64,000 bases of DNA, from contig QANU01072778.1 in the NCBI GenBank assembly GCA_003254905.1, positions 328,333 through 392,332 on the forward strand, read 5' to 3'. Below, one piece after another: positions 1 through 12,105 of the stretch (positions are counted from its first letter, which is position 1; each line of letters begins with the position of its first letter). A program made the position numbers and the translations under genes. Below the pieces are notes generated by a model. That model saw nothing but the letters and a program-made list of their open reading frames with translations, was not told the DNA's origin and did no database searches. This stretch comes from Nissolia schottii (taxonomy: Eukaryota; Streptophyta; Magnoliopsida; Fabales; Fabaceae).

Positions 1-106
1 ATCTAAGTGGATAAGGAAACGGGCTGCTTGTAAATATCCTCTATTGAACTTCTTCACCTCATCCTCTCTCTGGAATGTGGATCGTTTTAATGCTTTAAGT
101 TGCCAG

Positions 107-3100
107 GAAACAATTGTGAGCATGGCATTGGTTGGTGCAATTATTGGAGCAGCAACTGGTGGTTGGATTAACGATGTTTTTGGGCGTAAGAAGGCCACTC
201 TTAGTGCTGATATTGTCTTTACTCTTGGATCAATTGTTATGGCTGCTACACCCGATGCATATGTTCTCATATTTGGCCGTCTTCTTGTTGGTCTTGGGGT
301 GGGCATAGCTTCTGTCACTGCTCCTGTGTATATTGCAGAATCCTCACCAGCAGAAATAAGGGGTTCGTTAGTGAGCACCAATGTGCTCATGATAACTGGT
401 GGACAGTTTCTTTCGTATCTCATAAATCTTGCCTTTACAGAGGTGAGCCCTATCTTGCTTTGTTCTTTAAACTTCCTAGTTGTGCACAGACTGCTTGATG
501 TTCAACTTTAGTAACTGTAAGATTTTGTGGAAGAAACCTATTTTAATAGTTTATAGGAAATGACTGACCATAAAATGTGACTGAGTCATGTTTCCTGTCA
601 TATTAGATTATCTCCAGTTACTTCGCCGTTTCATTTGGTTGTCTCTCTTAGAAGTTTAAAGAGGCTAGCAATTTCATTTGATTGTCTGAAAGTTCAGAAG
701 ACATTGGGTGAGTAGGTAGAAAAGGATCCGAAAAACAGCCAACACAGCGCGGGTGTTTTGCTACATTTTTACTTAAGTTGAAAATGTGATTTGCTATATC
801 CTTTTATATTTGAGATGCATATTGAGGCAAAGTTTTTTTTTCCATTTCAAACAGTGAATAGAAATTCTCCCTAAAATATTTATCTTCCTTTTGTACTCCT
901 GGTTGCTGTTGATAATTTAAATAACCAGCTATTGTTCAAACACAAAAAGTATTTGTTATCTATGCGGTTGAAAGGGATAGCATATAAAGTTCTAAAGTGT
1001 CATAAATAATAAACTTCTGGGTTACTGTCCCTCTTAATGCTAAAGCTGATTCTAGAATTTTTTTTTTTTACTGTGATGCTTATTTTGTATTCTATTTTAT
1101 CCAAAAGTTGCTTATTTCATATTTTCTGGCACATAAGATTTCCAATTTTGCAGTTTGAAGGGGGGCAGCATGGAGATAGAAATTGGGAAAGCATCAGTGA
1201 AGGAACTTCTTCTGTTCTTTCCTGCCTTATTTAAATAATGTGTGGTTCTTTGATTTTTAATTGCATGCTTCTGGCTTTCTTTTCAATTCAAGAAAAGTTA
1301 TGCAATACCAATGTAGCTTGTCTTATCCAGTCCTTCAGAGGCTCCTATATATGGCCATTTTCTCTCTTCATTTTTAAGATTTGTTATCTAATTTAAAACT
1401 TCTTCATCAATCGACTGTGTTCCTTGAGAAGGTATCTCTGTAAAGGGGATCATGGAAAACTTTAACTATCTCTTGAAATCTCGTTTTATGATGATTTTCC
1501 ACGGTTTTCTCTCTTCATAAGATGTTTCAATAGCTTTTTGTTTTTTTCAACTAAACCTGTGCCTTTGACTTCAGTGTTATTTCACCTTCTGGTGATAGTC
1601 ACCCATATGAGCTTAGTATGACTGCTGAGAGAGTTTGTTAGTTACTTCTGTGATGCCACTAATAATTAGAAAGTTACAAGCTACATGTTACTTGTGGGAC
1701 GCCATGCATGTAATGTGTTGCAACAGTTGTTCTGTTAGATCTAAAGTAGATACTCTTACTCTGGTTGAGAATATGGGTCACAGAGGCGTCAATATTTTTA
1801 TGTCTTTAAAATTTGGTAAGGGCTTTATTGTCGCCCTCAATTCGTAAATAATATTTGGCTCAATTACCTTCTCATTAAGATTTTAATAATTCTTTTGAAA
1901 AATGACCTAATGAAATTTTGATAATGCAGGTTCCGGGGACATGGCGATGGATGCTGGGAGTTGCTGGTTTGCCAGCTGTTTTTCAGTTTTGTGTTATGCT
2001 TTGCCTTCCTGAGTCTCCAAGGTGGCTTTTCCTGAAGGTGAAAAGTGTTCCTTTCATTCTGATTTGCATTGGGGAATTGTTACCTCAAGCGCTTTCCCTA
2101 TGGTCAAAGTTATCTTATAATTTCATCTCTTATGTACAGAACAGGAAAGAAGAAGCCGTTTCTGTGCTAACTAAAATATATGATTATGAACGCCTAGAGG
2201 ATGAAGTTGATTACCTTACTGCTCTTTCTGAGCAAGAACGTCAGAATCGGAAGAACATTAAATACACGGATGTTTTCAGATCAAAGGAGATCAGAATTGC
2301 ATTTTTTGTTGGAGCTGGACTTCAGGTTGTTGAGACAAGCCTAATGTTTTCTGTTTCTAAATTAGATTTCCATGTGTTTTAAATGTGCATCTGAGACACG
2401 TCTTTTCAGAAGATTAATTGATTTAGCTTTACTGTTTCATAATTTCATTGGTGCATTGCTTTTTATTATGGGCCATCCTTGCATATTTAAGCCTGGTAAT
2501 AATTCCTGTTAGATTGGTTATGTTGTTTTGATACTTTGAAAGCTTTCCATTTTATTTCTAAACAAATATATGGGTAGCTGCAAAACCTTTCTATTATCTT
2601 AACTATCAACAATGTATTTATTTAGATATGTAATGCATGCGTTTGTGATTGCTTACGTTTTGAGCTGTATAACTTCTCTCATATTTCATTATTCTGCAGG
2701 CCTTTCAGCAGTTCACCGGTATCAGCATAGTCATGTACTACAGCCCCACAATCATTCAGCTGGCTGGGTTTAATTCAAATCAGTTAGCTCTTCTTTTATC
2801 CCTCATTGTCGCTGGCATGAATGCTGCTGGAACAGTTCTTGGCATTTATCTGATTGATCACGCAGGGCGAAGGAAGTTGGCCCTCTCAAGCTTGTCGGGT
2901 GCAGTAGTAGCTCTGGCAGTCCTTTCTGCAGGGTGTTACCTTGCTGCAGCTGACTCTACCAACAAACTCTACGGGTGGATTGCAATTATCGGGTTAGCCC
3001 TCTATCTTCTTTTCTTTGCTCCAGGAATGGGACCAGTGCCATGGACCGTGAACTCAGAAATCTACCCTGAAGAGTTCCGAGGTATATGCGGGGGCATGGC

Positions 3101-3350
3101 AGCCACTGTGAACTGGATTTGCAGTGTGATAGTGTCCGAGAGCTTTCTTTCTATCTCCGATGCTGTTGGCCTTGGTGGGAGTTTTGTGATCATTGGTGTT
3201 ATAGCCGTGGTTGCGTTCTTCTTTGTGCTCTTCTTTGTGCCCGAGACAAAAGGGTTGACATTCGAGGAAGTGACACTCATTTGGAAGAGGAGAGCCTGGG
3301 GTAGAAATCAAAACACACAGGACCTTCTTGAGCGAGGAAACCAGTCCTAG
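107..3350 (+). CDS. INT1: Inositol transporter, INT1 type (5'-partial)
   Basis: Proton-coupled myo-inositol transporter of the major facilitator superfamily; in Arabidopsis INT1 exports inositol from the vacuole across the tonoplast. Exons read as 107-442, 1930-2037, 2140-2325 and 2700-3350, all phase 0, giving 426 residues; the N-terminal transmembrane part lies left of the window. Sugar-porter signatures are visible: NDVFGRKK in the loop after helix 2, PESPRW after helix 6, a second GRRK loop, and PETKG after the last helix. The protein runs straight from [18 protein letters not shown] into the next helix, so it lacks the long Cys-rich (plexin-like) loop of INT2/INT4; the C-terminal end LLERGNQS resembles the LLEQGSQS end of AtINT1. 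Both points favour INT1. Bases 1-106 are probably the end of an intron, because they are open in frame but do not resemble the family. No damage seen in the visible part. Confidence 0.9.
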
Positions 3351-3527
3351 GTTGTCTGAGTTGTGTGATGCCAGCATTGTCTGATGGGAGCTAGGAGACC
3401 AGTCCTTGGTGTTTTGAGTTGTTCCCTGCTTCAACATTATTGTTGTGATCCTATGCTATTACTAAGAGGTTATTGGGAAAACTGAGATGTAGGATCAGTG
3501 ATCACCCAAAGATTTTTGGGAGAATTG

Positions 3528-3713
3528 CAATTTAGGAAATTATGTGAACTTGTCTTCAATCGAAGAATTAACCGAAGTCAAAAACTAATGGTTAATAATC
3601 CATCTTGTGCATGGATGATGGTTAACTAAACACCAGCTCCGTTAACCATTAATCCCGTCTTTGGTTAATTTTTTTTTCTTGATTGAAGTCATGTTTGCCA
3701 CTTCCTAAATTGA
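3528..3713. repeat. Foldback element (MITE-like) downstream of INT1
   Basis: An imperfect inverted repeat with arms of about 70-75 bases: CAATTTAGGAA at the left (3529) pairs with TTCCTAAATTG at the right (to 3712), and the arms go on through a CTTCAATC block, an AATTAACC block and a TAATGGTTAA block. The loop is about 40 bases. It lies 180 bases past the INT1 stop, probably in or just beyond the 3' UTR. No target-site duplication was clear. Family not recognised. Confidence 0.6.
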
Positions 3714-3940
3714 GTATAGCCAAGAGTACTTTTATGTAGAGATGAAATTTGTTTTTAGCAAATAGAGAGAGACGGGAATGGAGGAGACTTGTTATTGTTT
3801 GTTAATTATTATGAAGTCTTGAGAATTGGTTACTTATTGTGATGTATGGTGCTTAATATTTGTATGCTCTATATGAAATTTGAAACTTGGCTAACTATAA
3901 TATACTCTATATACTATACTATACATTTAGCACGGTTAAA

Positions 3941-4110
3941 ACTTGAAGTGTTTTTTACTAAAAGCCCTTGCTACTCAAACAAATTATCAAAATGCCTCCG
4001 TTTCTAAATATTTTACAAGAATATTCTTGTTTTGTTTGACATGGCACTTATAGATGCGTGGTGAGTCACGTTAGATTTGCTAACCCGCTTGGCGAATCAA
4101 GCCCTTATTC
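3941..4110. repeat. Left terminal inverted repeat of the MULE
   Basis: Outermost base block ACTTGAAGTG, followed by TTTTTTACTAAAAGC and the CAAACAAATTAT block, matching the right end in inverted orientation. The inner part contains TTGGCGAATC, and short GGCGAAT-type motifs recur in both orientations through about 4225, so the subterminal zone is itself repetitive. Confidence 0.65.
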
Positions 4111-4263
4111 GCCAATTCTACTGGCGAATCCAATAGAAATTCGCCAACGTGAATGCCACATTTTCAAAAGATACGCCAATCGGATTGGTGAATTCTATAC
4201 GAATTTGTCAATCGGTTTGGCGAATTTTTCTTCGTGTAATTTTACATTTATACCCTTGCTTGC

Positions 4264-4596
4264 TTACCCTAACCTAAATCAATAACCCTAACCCTAAATC
4301 CTAAAAAACAAGCCCTAAACTCAAAAATCCTAATGCCAAACTTTAAAACCCTAACCTTAAGCACTAAAACTACAAACCTTACCCCTAACCTTAATGATCA
4401 AAACCCTAACCCTAATAATCAAACTAAAACCCTAATTCTAATAATCATAGCTCTAACCTTAACCATAATAATCAAATCATAACCCTAACCACAATCTAAA
4501 CCCTAACACTAATCTTAACCCTAATAATTAAACCATAACCCTAACTTAACCCTAGGCCTAATCCTAAACCTAAAAAATACAAACACTAACCCTATT
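4264..4596 (+). repeat. Degenerate telomere-like (CCCTAA)n tract
   Basis: About 330 bases rich in CCCTAA and close variants (AACCCTAACCCTAA, AAAACCCTAACC, CCCTAATAATC), interspersed with A-rich spacers. It matches the plant telomere heptamer CCCTAAA in sense but is heavily degenerate. It lies just inside the left end of the MULE, so it is interstitial rather than a chromosome end. It may be a telomere-like motif of the element family or a captured telobox-rich sequence. Confidence 0.75.
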
Positions 4597-4951
4597 TTGG
4601 CTTGTTTGTTGCTCTAATCTTATATGAATTTTGGCTTGGGATCACGTTGAGGTTTTGTGGGTAGCTAGTTTTGTTTTTCACCAGTTTGCCTTGCTTACCA
4701 TTGTTCAAAACTGAAAAGAACTACATAATTCATAATAGTGCGCTCCCATATAATTTTCCATTCCCAAAGACCAAAATCATATTTAATGTCACCAGGAGCA
4801 AAAAAATAATCTTTTGTCACTTATAATCTTGATTATGATAATAAATTCTTATATAATAAAAATTGCACATTTATATAAAATTGCATATAATAAAATACAT
4901 AAGTTAAAATACAAAGCCAACAAAAATCCTTAATTAAACCTAACAAAGCCA

Positions 4952-6990
4952 CTAATGCTGAGTGTCAGATTGAGGCGGTCTAGGATGAGGATGACGTGCC
5001 AGCCTGTGATGGATAGCCAGCCTGTGATGGATAAGTATATGAGGGCAGGTAAGGATACATTGAGGATGGGTAGGAATGTGGCGGTGGTGATGGGTAAGGG
5101 TAAGGGTAATTTGGTGGTGGAGGATATGGAGCAACTGATGGGTGAGACAGTGGGTTAGCAGCGTCAACATTAGTTGTGGCAGTGGCCTCATGCGGAGTAC
5201 TTGGGTGGCTTGAAGACAGATGCTTCAGCATTACGAACTCGTCTTCGTCCATCTGCTATCACCCTGGTTATCGTCATCAGTGGGCAGTGGATTGTTAGTC
5301 ATAGAAGCCGAAGCTAACTGAAGTTGTTCCCTTGAAATTGGGTCATGCTCTTGTAATACAAATTACAAGTTGTTGTTCCGCAATGTCAACCTAACAAGCT
5401 GAAATACAAATAATTATCATCAATAATACAACATAAAACTTTTACAAAAATTATTGACATGAAACTTACCACAATGCCTAGAGTCGCCAAAGTGTGACCG
5501 ATCCAACGTCGAGTTATTTTTTTTTATCCATTGCATGTATTGTGAACGAGCAGTAAGAGGCTCGCGCAATGGTCTCTGACTAATAATTGGCGCTTGACGA
5601 TCATCCCAGTAGGCAATATATTGCCTATGCACATTTGGCCAATATTGGTTAGTCTTTCCGGCCAGGGTGATGTTATGCAAATGATCCGACTGATGTAGCC
5701 TCGTTGGTATAGGTTGACCATACCAAACCGGAGCATAACTCAGTCTAGTTGGTGCCACTCAACGATGAAAAAGCATATCAGAGGGACCACTGCTCGCCTA
5801 ATGTCTTCCCCTACCATGCAAAAGTTGGGAAGTTCTGCCAAAATTTCTACAGTATATGACTGCCATACAATCTAAGAAAAAGTGAACAAAGTTAGTAAGA
5901 ACATTATAATCGAAAGTGGAATAATAAAAATACAAATATTTATATAATTACCTAATTTTTCTTCAAGTTATCGAAGAAATGACGATAATAGTAGAGAAAA
6001 TGCAGTGGAGAATCTGATAGAACTTTATGAGTGTGCCACCTAATTCAAATTTAAATGCAAAACACATTAGTAAATAATAAAATGAACATTGAATGTGCAA
6101 TTTGAAAAGAATACACAAACAAATAAGATAAATAATACTTACTTAAATCCCAATGGATGAAAGTGTGCACGATTAGCCAGATATTGATTCCAAGTTGCTT
6201 CGTCAGCAGGGTCAGCAAGTGCAGGGGCAAGACGAGGAAATCTATGCCAAACCCAATACAGGAGAATAGTGCAAGGGCCTCCAATGTCATGATGATCATA
6301 ATCCGTAGCCTTGCAAAGCTCCCTATACATAAAAGCTAAGGTTGCAGATCTCTAGCTACATGTTCCAGCAATGGCGAAGTCCTTTAGAAGTGGAAGGAAC
6401 ATAGAATGCACCCATGACCCTGAATGGTTTGGAAACAATGTGCCTCCAATGAAATGAAGCAAGTATGCTCGTGCATACTGCTGGACCAAAACATCGTCTG
6501 AAGTGTCATCGGGCTGATTGTTAAGTAACTCAGCTAGTCATGACAACCGAATGCGTGATCCAGAATACCCACTCTGCATTGGTGGGCGCGCACCAAGTAA
6601 TTCTTCACAGCGATCGACCAAGTGAGCATCCTGAGTATGGCCAATCACAACATGGCCATCAATAGGAAGACCAGAAATAATGTCAATGTCCTCCAACATA
6701 TGGTGCACTCCCTAGTAGGCATATGAAACGTATGTGTCTCAATATGCCATCTCTCTACTAGCGCTATGATCAAATGGTGATCAACACTGCAATATACCAT
6801 ATGAACAGCCCCTATAAAACCCGTCTGCTCTAAGTAAAGAATGATACAATCTGGAGGGTCTCTATGTTTTTCTAAGTGTTTCGTAACTTGTACACGCCTA
6901 ACACGTAATATCCTATCACAAGCCCCATCCCAAATATGTTGTGACACATGACAGTTTTGTAACACTAGAACAAAAGCGTCCTCTGGACCA
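4952..6990 (-). pseudogene. Plant mobile domain (PMD, MAIN-like) gene remnant
   Basis: Minus-strand pieces match the plant mobile domain of MAIN-like proteins and of long-form PP7 relatives. In order from about 6990 downward are an LQNCHVSQHIWDG-like start, then the YLEQTGFIGA and ALVERWHIETHTFHMP motifs, then a piece ending in WNQYLANRAHFHPLGFK (6139-6330), then a GMVNLYQRG / LHLHNITLAGKT-like piece (5420-5758). The low-complexity C-terminal tail (5252-4980) is rich in Pro, Tyr and Ser. The frame changes several times (near 6645 and 5740 among others) and there is no convincing start codon: the bases in front of the NPGPEDA block give an in-frame stop instead of the usual start. PMD proteins act in meristem maintenance and transposon silencing in Arabidopsis; this copy is transposon cargo and probably not functional. 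Introns could explain some of the frame changes. Confidence 0.65.
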
Positions 6991-7744
6991 GGGTTTACAT
7001 GTTAAGTCATCTTATACGTTGTAATAGATATTAAAAAATTGTGTGTTGATCACTAACATAATCAAACAAAACAAAACATAGCAAAATAATACATCAAATG
7101 TGTTCAAGATAAAATAACACAAATACATTAACAGGTCCTCAAACAATAGCAACACACAAACAAACTAAAAGGTCATCATCCATAACAATAGCAACACACA
7201 TAAGAGATTTTCTTATTTTCTAATTCTGTATAAAACACATTCTATGTCAAACATACATTGCTTAACAAACTAATATAGACAACATTTATATTATACTATA
7301 CTATGCATCAATTTATTATAAATTGCTAGTAATATAGACAACATACAATACTATACTATTCTATACATTAATTCATAAATTGCTTAGCAAACTAATATAG
7401 TCAATATTTATATAATCAATTTAAAGAAATTAATGCACACATACTAATTAAATTATAAATTTTAATAAATTAAAACTTACAAGTCTATCGCACAAATTGA
7501 ATTCAAGAACAGTTGACAGCTAGCCTTCAACAATCCAAGAGCGGGGCAGCGAATTAGGAATTTTAGAGAGAGAAAATTTTGAGAGAGATAGTGGATATTC
7601 AGAAAATGAGAATGGTGGTGGGGTTTGGGGGTTGTGGGGTATGGATATAGTCACTGGGGGCAAATTCGTCAAATCGATTGGCAAATACTTAACAAGTGTG
7701 GCTTTTGGGTTGGTGAAGTGATGAAGGATTCGCCAAGAGAGTTG

Positions 7745-7916
7745 GCGAAATTGAGAGGAAATCATCAATTGGGTTGGCGAATCTGATGTGGCTCGCCACG
7801 CTGCCGCAAATGTCGCATCAGCCAAAATAAGAGTATTCCAGTAAAATGTTTGAAAATAAGAGCATTTTAGTAATTTGTTTGAGCAAGAGGGGTATTTTAG
7901 TAAAGAAATGTCAAGC
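7745..7916. repeat. Right terminal inverted repeat of the MULE
   Basis: Reverse complement of the left terminal repeat with several mismatches; contains CAAACAAATTA and TTTACTAAAA on the minus strand, ending around CAAGC at 7912-7916. An open frame through this repeat (7520-7924, minus) is repeat sequence and was not annotated as a gene. Confidence 0.65.
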
Positions 7917-8376
7917 TTATGCACCTACCTCCCTCGTTACTAGTCTTCACAATTGTAATAATTAAAGGTTACTTTATGTAGCGGTAATGTAGCACAATGT
8001 TGCAATAAGTTTACTTTGGACATAGCTTCTTTTGTAATGTCCGCTTTTAGAAAATTATTTTGAGCAAAGGATAAGAAAATTGGATTGGAGTTTATATATA
8101 TATATGATTAATTATATATCATATAATAAAAAAATCATTTTTTAAAATAGTATTTATATATTATTATTGTTACGAAAAAATCATTTGTTTGCAATTTTCA
8201 TATTTTGATACTCTATTTATATTTATATCTATATCGCAGATAAAAAAGGTGCATTTCAAAAAGAATATATATAGAAAATGAGAAGAAACGGTGCTTGGAT
8301 TGAAAATCAAAAGCTACTACTACTCCGCAACACAGGGCGAGTGTAGCAGTTGTGTGATTTGGGGGTGAAAGCAAGA
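7917..8376. other. Spacer and presumed NDC1 promoter
   Basis: AT-rich spacer between the MULE and the NDC1 start codon. A short TA run lies at about 8091-8105. No unambiguous TATA box could be assigned, because several TATATA strings are present (8090-8110, 8210-8235 and 8265-8272). Confidence 0.5.
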
Positions 8377-11300
8377 ATGTCACCAGAGGTGTTGCTGAAG
8401 AATCGTTTCTTAGGTTACTTGATCTGGCAATCCATCCCTTCCTCCTTCCTCTACCTATTGTTCAAACCCTTCCTCTCTTCTCTTCCCTCTTCCACCCCTT
8501 CTTCTCCCACTCTTCACCTTCTCCCCTTTTGGCCCCTCTCCTTCCTCGCCTTCCACCTCTCCCTCCTCCTCTTCTCCTCCACCCTCTCCCTCGTCGCCTC
8601 CCCCAACCCCCGCCGCCCCGCTCCCCCGTTCGAGCTCGCCTCCCGCCTCCTCCGCTTCCTCTTCGTCCCCTCCTCCGCCGCAGCCGCTCGCTCTGACGCC
8701 GACTTTCGCGGCCGGGCTAAGGTTTCCTTGGGATTCGTGCTCTTCGCGGCCGCCTCTGCCGCGTCCGGGCTGGTGGCGGCGGTGTCGCTCTGCGGGGTGA
8801 GGGGCGTCGGGGATGGGTTTTGGGTTTTGGGAAGGGTTGGGTTGAGGGGTTTCTTCGTTGGTCTCCTCTTTGGTTTGCACTATGTCTTCAAGCGCAGATG
8901 GATTTTGGAGTTTCCCATTATTCAGGTGACATTTTCTCACTCTCTTTTTTCTTTCTCATTCTGCTGGTGTTCCCCTCTTTATGTTTACTTAGCTAATTTT
9001 GCTCACATATTGGTAGAGAAGTATGCATTTCTATAGCAAGTTAGGAACAAGTAGCTATGTATTGTCAGTAGCAATTACAAGATTATTTTGGATGTGGATC
9101 ACATTTGGTACGTCAAAGTTTTATTTAGACAATTGATCACCATGACAAGTAAACCTTCAAATTTGACCACAAGGTTCGTTCCGAAGTTGTCAAAAGTCGA
9201 TCAAATTAGTTACTGAGAGGGACTAACTTGACTGACGCCAAAGGACTAATTTGATTGACTTTTGGCAATTTGGTTCTTTTCATATCTTGAGGACGAACTT
9301 GATCAACGTTGTCAACCTTGAGGAAGAATTTGAAGGTTTACTCTCACTGTGCCACTATATTTTCTACCTGCTTCATTGCTGTTGCACTTTAGTGTGAGTT
9401 TTCTTATTTGAGTTTTCAGTATACCCTGGTGGAAGTTAGATAGTTTAGCTGTTATGATTGTGGGATTGGTGAGGCATTGCATTGCTACCTTCAGCTCCTT
9501 TTCTTAATATTTTTTTTATTTCTGACCCAAAGAAGTTGCAGCAACTCTTTAAATTAGTTTGGGTATGAAAAAGTCTTCTTATTTAGCCTTGGCAACTTAA
9601 TGTTGTCTTTTGGAGATATATTTTTGATGTTAAGTGTTTGTAATATCTACTTGGTTCTTTTTTCTGTCTATGGTAAATTGGTGATCACGAGCATTGACTC
9701 TTGCTATATGTATGGGCAGCGTCCTCCGTACTTCAGCTTTAAGATGGGAGTTCCTTCGGCTGCTAGGCGGGCTTTGAAGCTTTCTGTTGTGGCTTCCCTG
9801 TTCTCTGCTATTTTATTAGAGCTTCTGCCTCATCCATTTAAGTATAGCATTGCAATAAGAAGATACTTCATGGAGCAGATCATCGTTTCTATTGGAAGTT
9901 TTGCCATCTTCTTCTGTTGGGAATTGACGCATCACTTACACCGGGTTGGTTGTCTGTTTTCGTAACATACTCATTTGAATCTTGGTTCATGTCTTAACTC
10001 CACTAAAATGTTAACTGTTGCAAGTTGTTGACAGCTGTGTTGCAGAGCATCTCTCTTTGTTATGTTCAACTTCCCTGTAGATTTTAGTTGATTCATTTTA
10101 ATCATGTGTATGCTAACCTTAAAATAAGATATTTTGGTCTTTGGTGAATCTTTGATACGTTTATTTGTCTAGTATATGGTTTTCCCCAAGTGATGATCCC
10201 TAGTTTTAATTTCATGTTTGTATTATAGGCCTGGGAAAGAACGCAATGTTCATGTATTTGTGCATTTGTCTGTGTTAGGTTGTATTCATATGTTGTCACA
10301 CTTCAGTCATGTTGTGCTTCTTCAACCTTTGTTCAGCGTGATCCCGTGTTAGTGTATTTGTATGCATAATATCTCTGGCGGTATCTATCTTTGTGCTCTG
10401 CAGATATGATCTTTAGAATCTCTTTCTCGCATATTAGTATTTGGTTCTGATACATGCATAAAATTATTTTAATATCCAAGATTTTTTACTTGAACTGATA
10501 ATCAAAATGTGCATGTAAGTTGTGTCTGCTCATTGCACCCTTGCACTAATTATACTACTTATAAACTATTTCGATTTGTGGATAATTTTTTTTAACTAAG
10601 GAAGTTCAATCCCTAGCATTTAGAGGATAACAGTTGTTACTGACTGACTGTATCTCTCTCTTCGTTGAATTGGCATGTAGGTTTTGCATACCAAGAGGTT
10701 CATATTTGCGCCCCCAAAAGGTTCAGCAGCTTCAGAAACAAACCCAAGTGAGCATCTCCTTTCAGCTTTGGAGGAGAGTAATCCAACGTCTCTTCTACGG
10801 TATCTTGCGTATCTTGATCTATCTATGGTTTGTGAGAATAATGTTGACACTTGGAGGCGTGCTGCTTTTTTTGAAGAAACCGGTGAGACTTACAAAAGAG
10901 TCATTGCCGTTTGCTTGAGGCCTCTAGAGCAACTTGCCTCAAGATTAGGTGACGGCTTGGGAAATTCTGTTGACAAGCCTACACAACTGTTGAATCAGTT
11001 ATCGTCTCCAACTGATGCACGACTTGATTCGAAGTATGTTGTAGAACTACTGCACAATTTCCAGGTATGAGTAACCTAATTATTTTTATATTGTTTACTT
11101 GTAGCTAGCTAATTTTGTTCCTTGTATCCCTAGAAAAACACTTTGTTATTTTGTAAAACTTGAAAACTTTGGTTGTTCGTGGGATCACACTGAATTTTAA
11201 ACTTCAGCAACAAAAAATGTCATGACTTTTTAAGGCTGGGTATTCTAACCTTCAGAACTTAGTAAACTTGGATTGTATGCATGAGCCATAAGCATTGCTA

Positions 11301-12105
11301 CAGTGTCTTTCAGGCCTCTCTGTTATATCTTTAGTTTTAACCTAATAATGGTATGGCTGAAGCTTTAAAGTTGTGGAGCCAACATATGCAATTCTGCAAG
11401 GAGCATAAAGAGAAATGTGCCACTTTAGAAAAAAAGAAATATAACATACATAGAAGAATCATGATTTTTAAGACTCGACTGCACAAATTACGACTTATAA
11501 CCAATGGTAACCAAATTCACTTGTGTATTGCCTTTGTCTGATAAGAGACCTTGTAGTTGTGTGGCAATAAAACCACATAAGCCATCATTCTGAATTTTCA
11601 TGTGACATATTAAGAGCTTTTGTTTACATATATGCAGCTTTATGCATGGTGCTCAAGGACCGTTGCCTCACTAACTGCCTGCTCGCGTAAGGAAGACAAG
11701 TTTGGAGTTGCTCAGCTTTCAGGGAGTAATGCTGCCGTGATTTCAACGCTGATATCATGCCTACTAGCTGTCGAGAATTTCATGGGAAAGAGAACAAACC
11801 TGCAGTCCCCAAATCAGTTGTTGGGGCCTGCCGGTATCAGGTGGGCGACAGTGAATAGCGGAAGAGTAGATGTTGCTGCTGGCAAAAGAAGAAGTGGCCC
11901 AGTGAATTCAAAAGCTTATGCTATTGCTGATGTTCTGAGGACTTCAATATACCAAGTAGTCTCAGCATTCCATGATGAGATGCTGGGTGGTGCTAAAGCA
12001 AGCCTTCTTGACAAGGATTGGATCACAAATGGGAAACCACTGTTTGGTACACGCGAGATGCTTATACAGAAACTACGTCTCTTCCTTGATTATAGAGCTA
12101 CCTAA
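8377..12105 (+). CDS. NDC1: Nucleoporin NDC1-like transmembrane protein
   Basis: NDC1 is a pore-membrane nucleoporin that anchors the nuclear pore complex in the nuclear envelope and helps pore assembly. Exons read as 8377-8925, 9720-9944, 10681-11064 and 11638-12105, all phase 0, giving 541 residues. The start at 8377 ([18 protein letters not shown]) was chosen over the in-frame ATG at 8350 because Arabidopsis At1g73240 begins MSPPE...KNRFLGFLIWQ in the same way. The N-terminal half has several hydrophobic helices; the C-terminal half has the conserved [31 protein letters not shown] and [16 protein letters not shown] blocks. Exon 1 is strikingly C-rich and encodes a Ser/Pro/Leu-rich stretch. 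Intron 1 carries a small foldback element. Length fits the plant family. No truncation seen. Confidence 0.88.
9147..9343. repeat. Foldback MITE-like element in NDC1 intron 1
   Basis: Inverted repeat of about 195 bases: AAGTAAACCTTCAAATT at the left pairs with AATTTGAAGGTTTACT at the right, then CAAGGTT with AACCTTG, then a GTCAAAAGTCGATCAAATTAGT-like arm (in two blocks) with its complement. Similar AGTAAA(C/T)CTT(C/T)AAATTTG sequence recurs near 44531, which suggests a dispersed family. No transposase; superfamily not assigned. Confidence 0.6.

Larger units (their letters stand above)
3941..7916 (-). mobile_element. Mutator-like element (MULE) with plant-mobile-domain cargo
   Basis: A roughly 4-kb element bounded by long imperfect terminal inverted repeats of about 170 bases. 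Read inward, both ends share TTTACTAAAA, then CTTGCT, CAAACAAATTA, AAATG and the TTGGCGAATC block. Such long TIRs are typical of Mutator-like elements. Inside lies a minus-strand gene remnant with a plant mobile domain (aminotransferase-like, MAIN-like family), which is known to be carried by MULE-type elements. I see no MURA transposase, so the element looks non-autonomous or decayed. No clean 9-base target duplication: the flanks TTAGCACGG and TTATGCACC are only loosely alike. Moderately old. Confidence 0.7.

Noticed and set aside
1-106. In-frame extension of the first INT1 exon to the window edge
   Set aside because: The frame is open, but the residues do not resemble the transporter, and a clean AG precedes the ETIVSMAL block, so it is more likely intron.
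4058-4285. Open frame at the left end of the MULE
   Set aside because: Lies within the terminal repeat and telomere-like start; no protein motif.
7520-7924. 134-codon minus-strand frame at the right end of the MULE
   Set aside because: Runs through the terminal inverted repeat itself; not a gene.
8455-8940. 161-codon Glu/Gly-rich open frame on the minus strand
   Set aside because: It is the complement of the C-rich NDC1 exon 1; low-complexity shadow with no family match.
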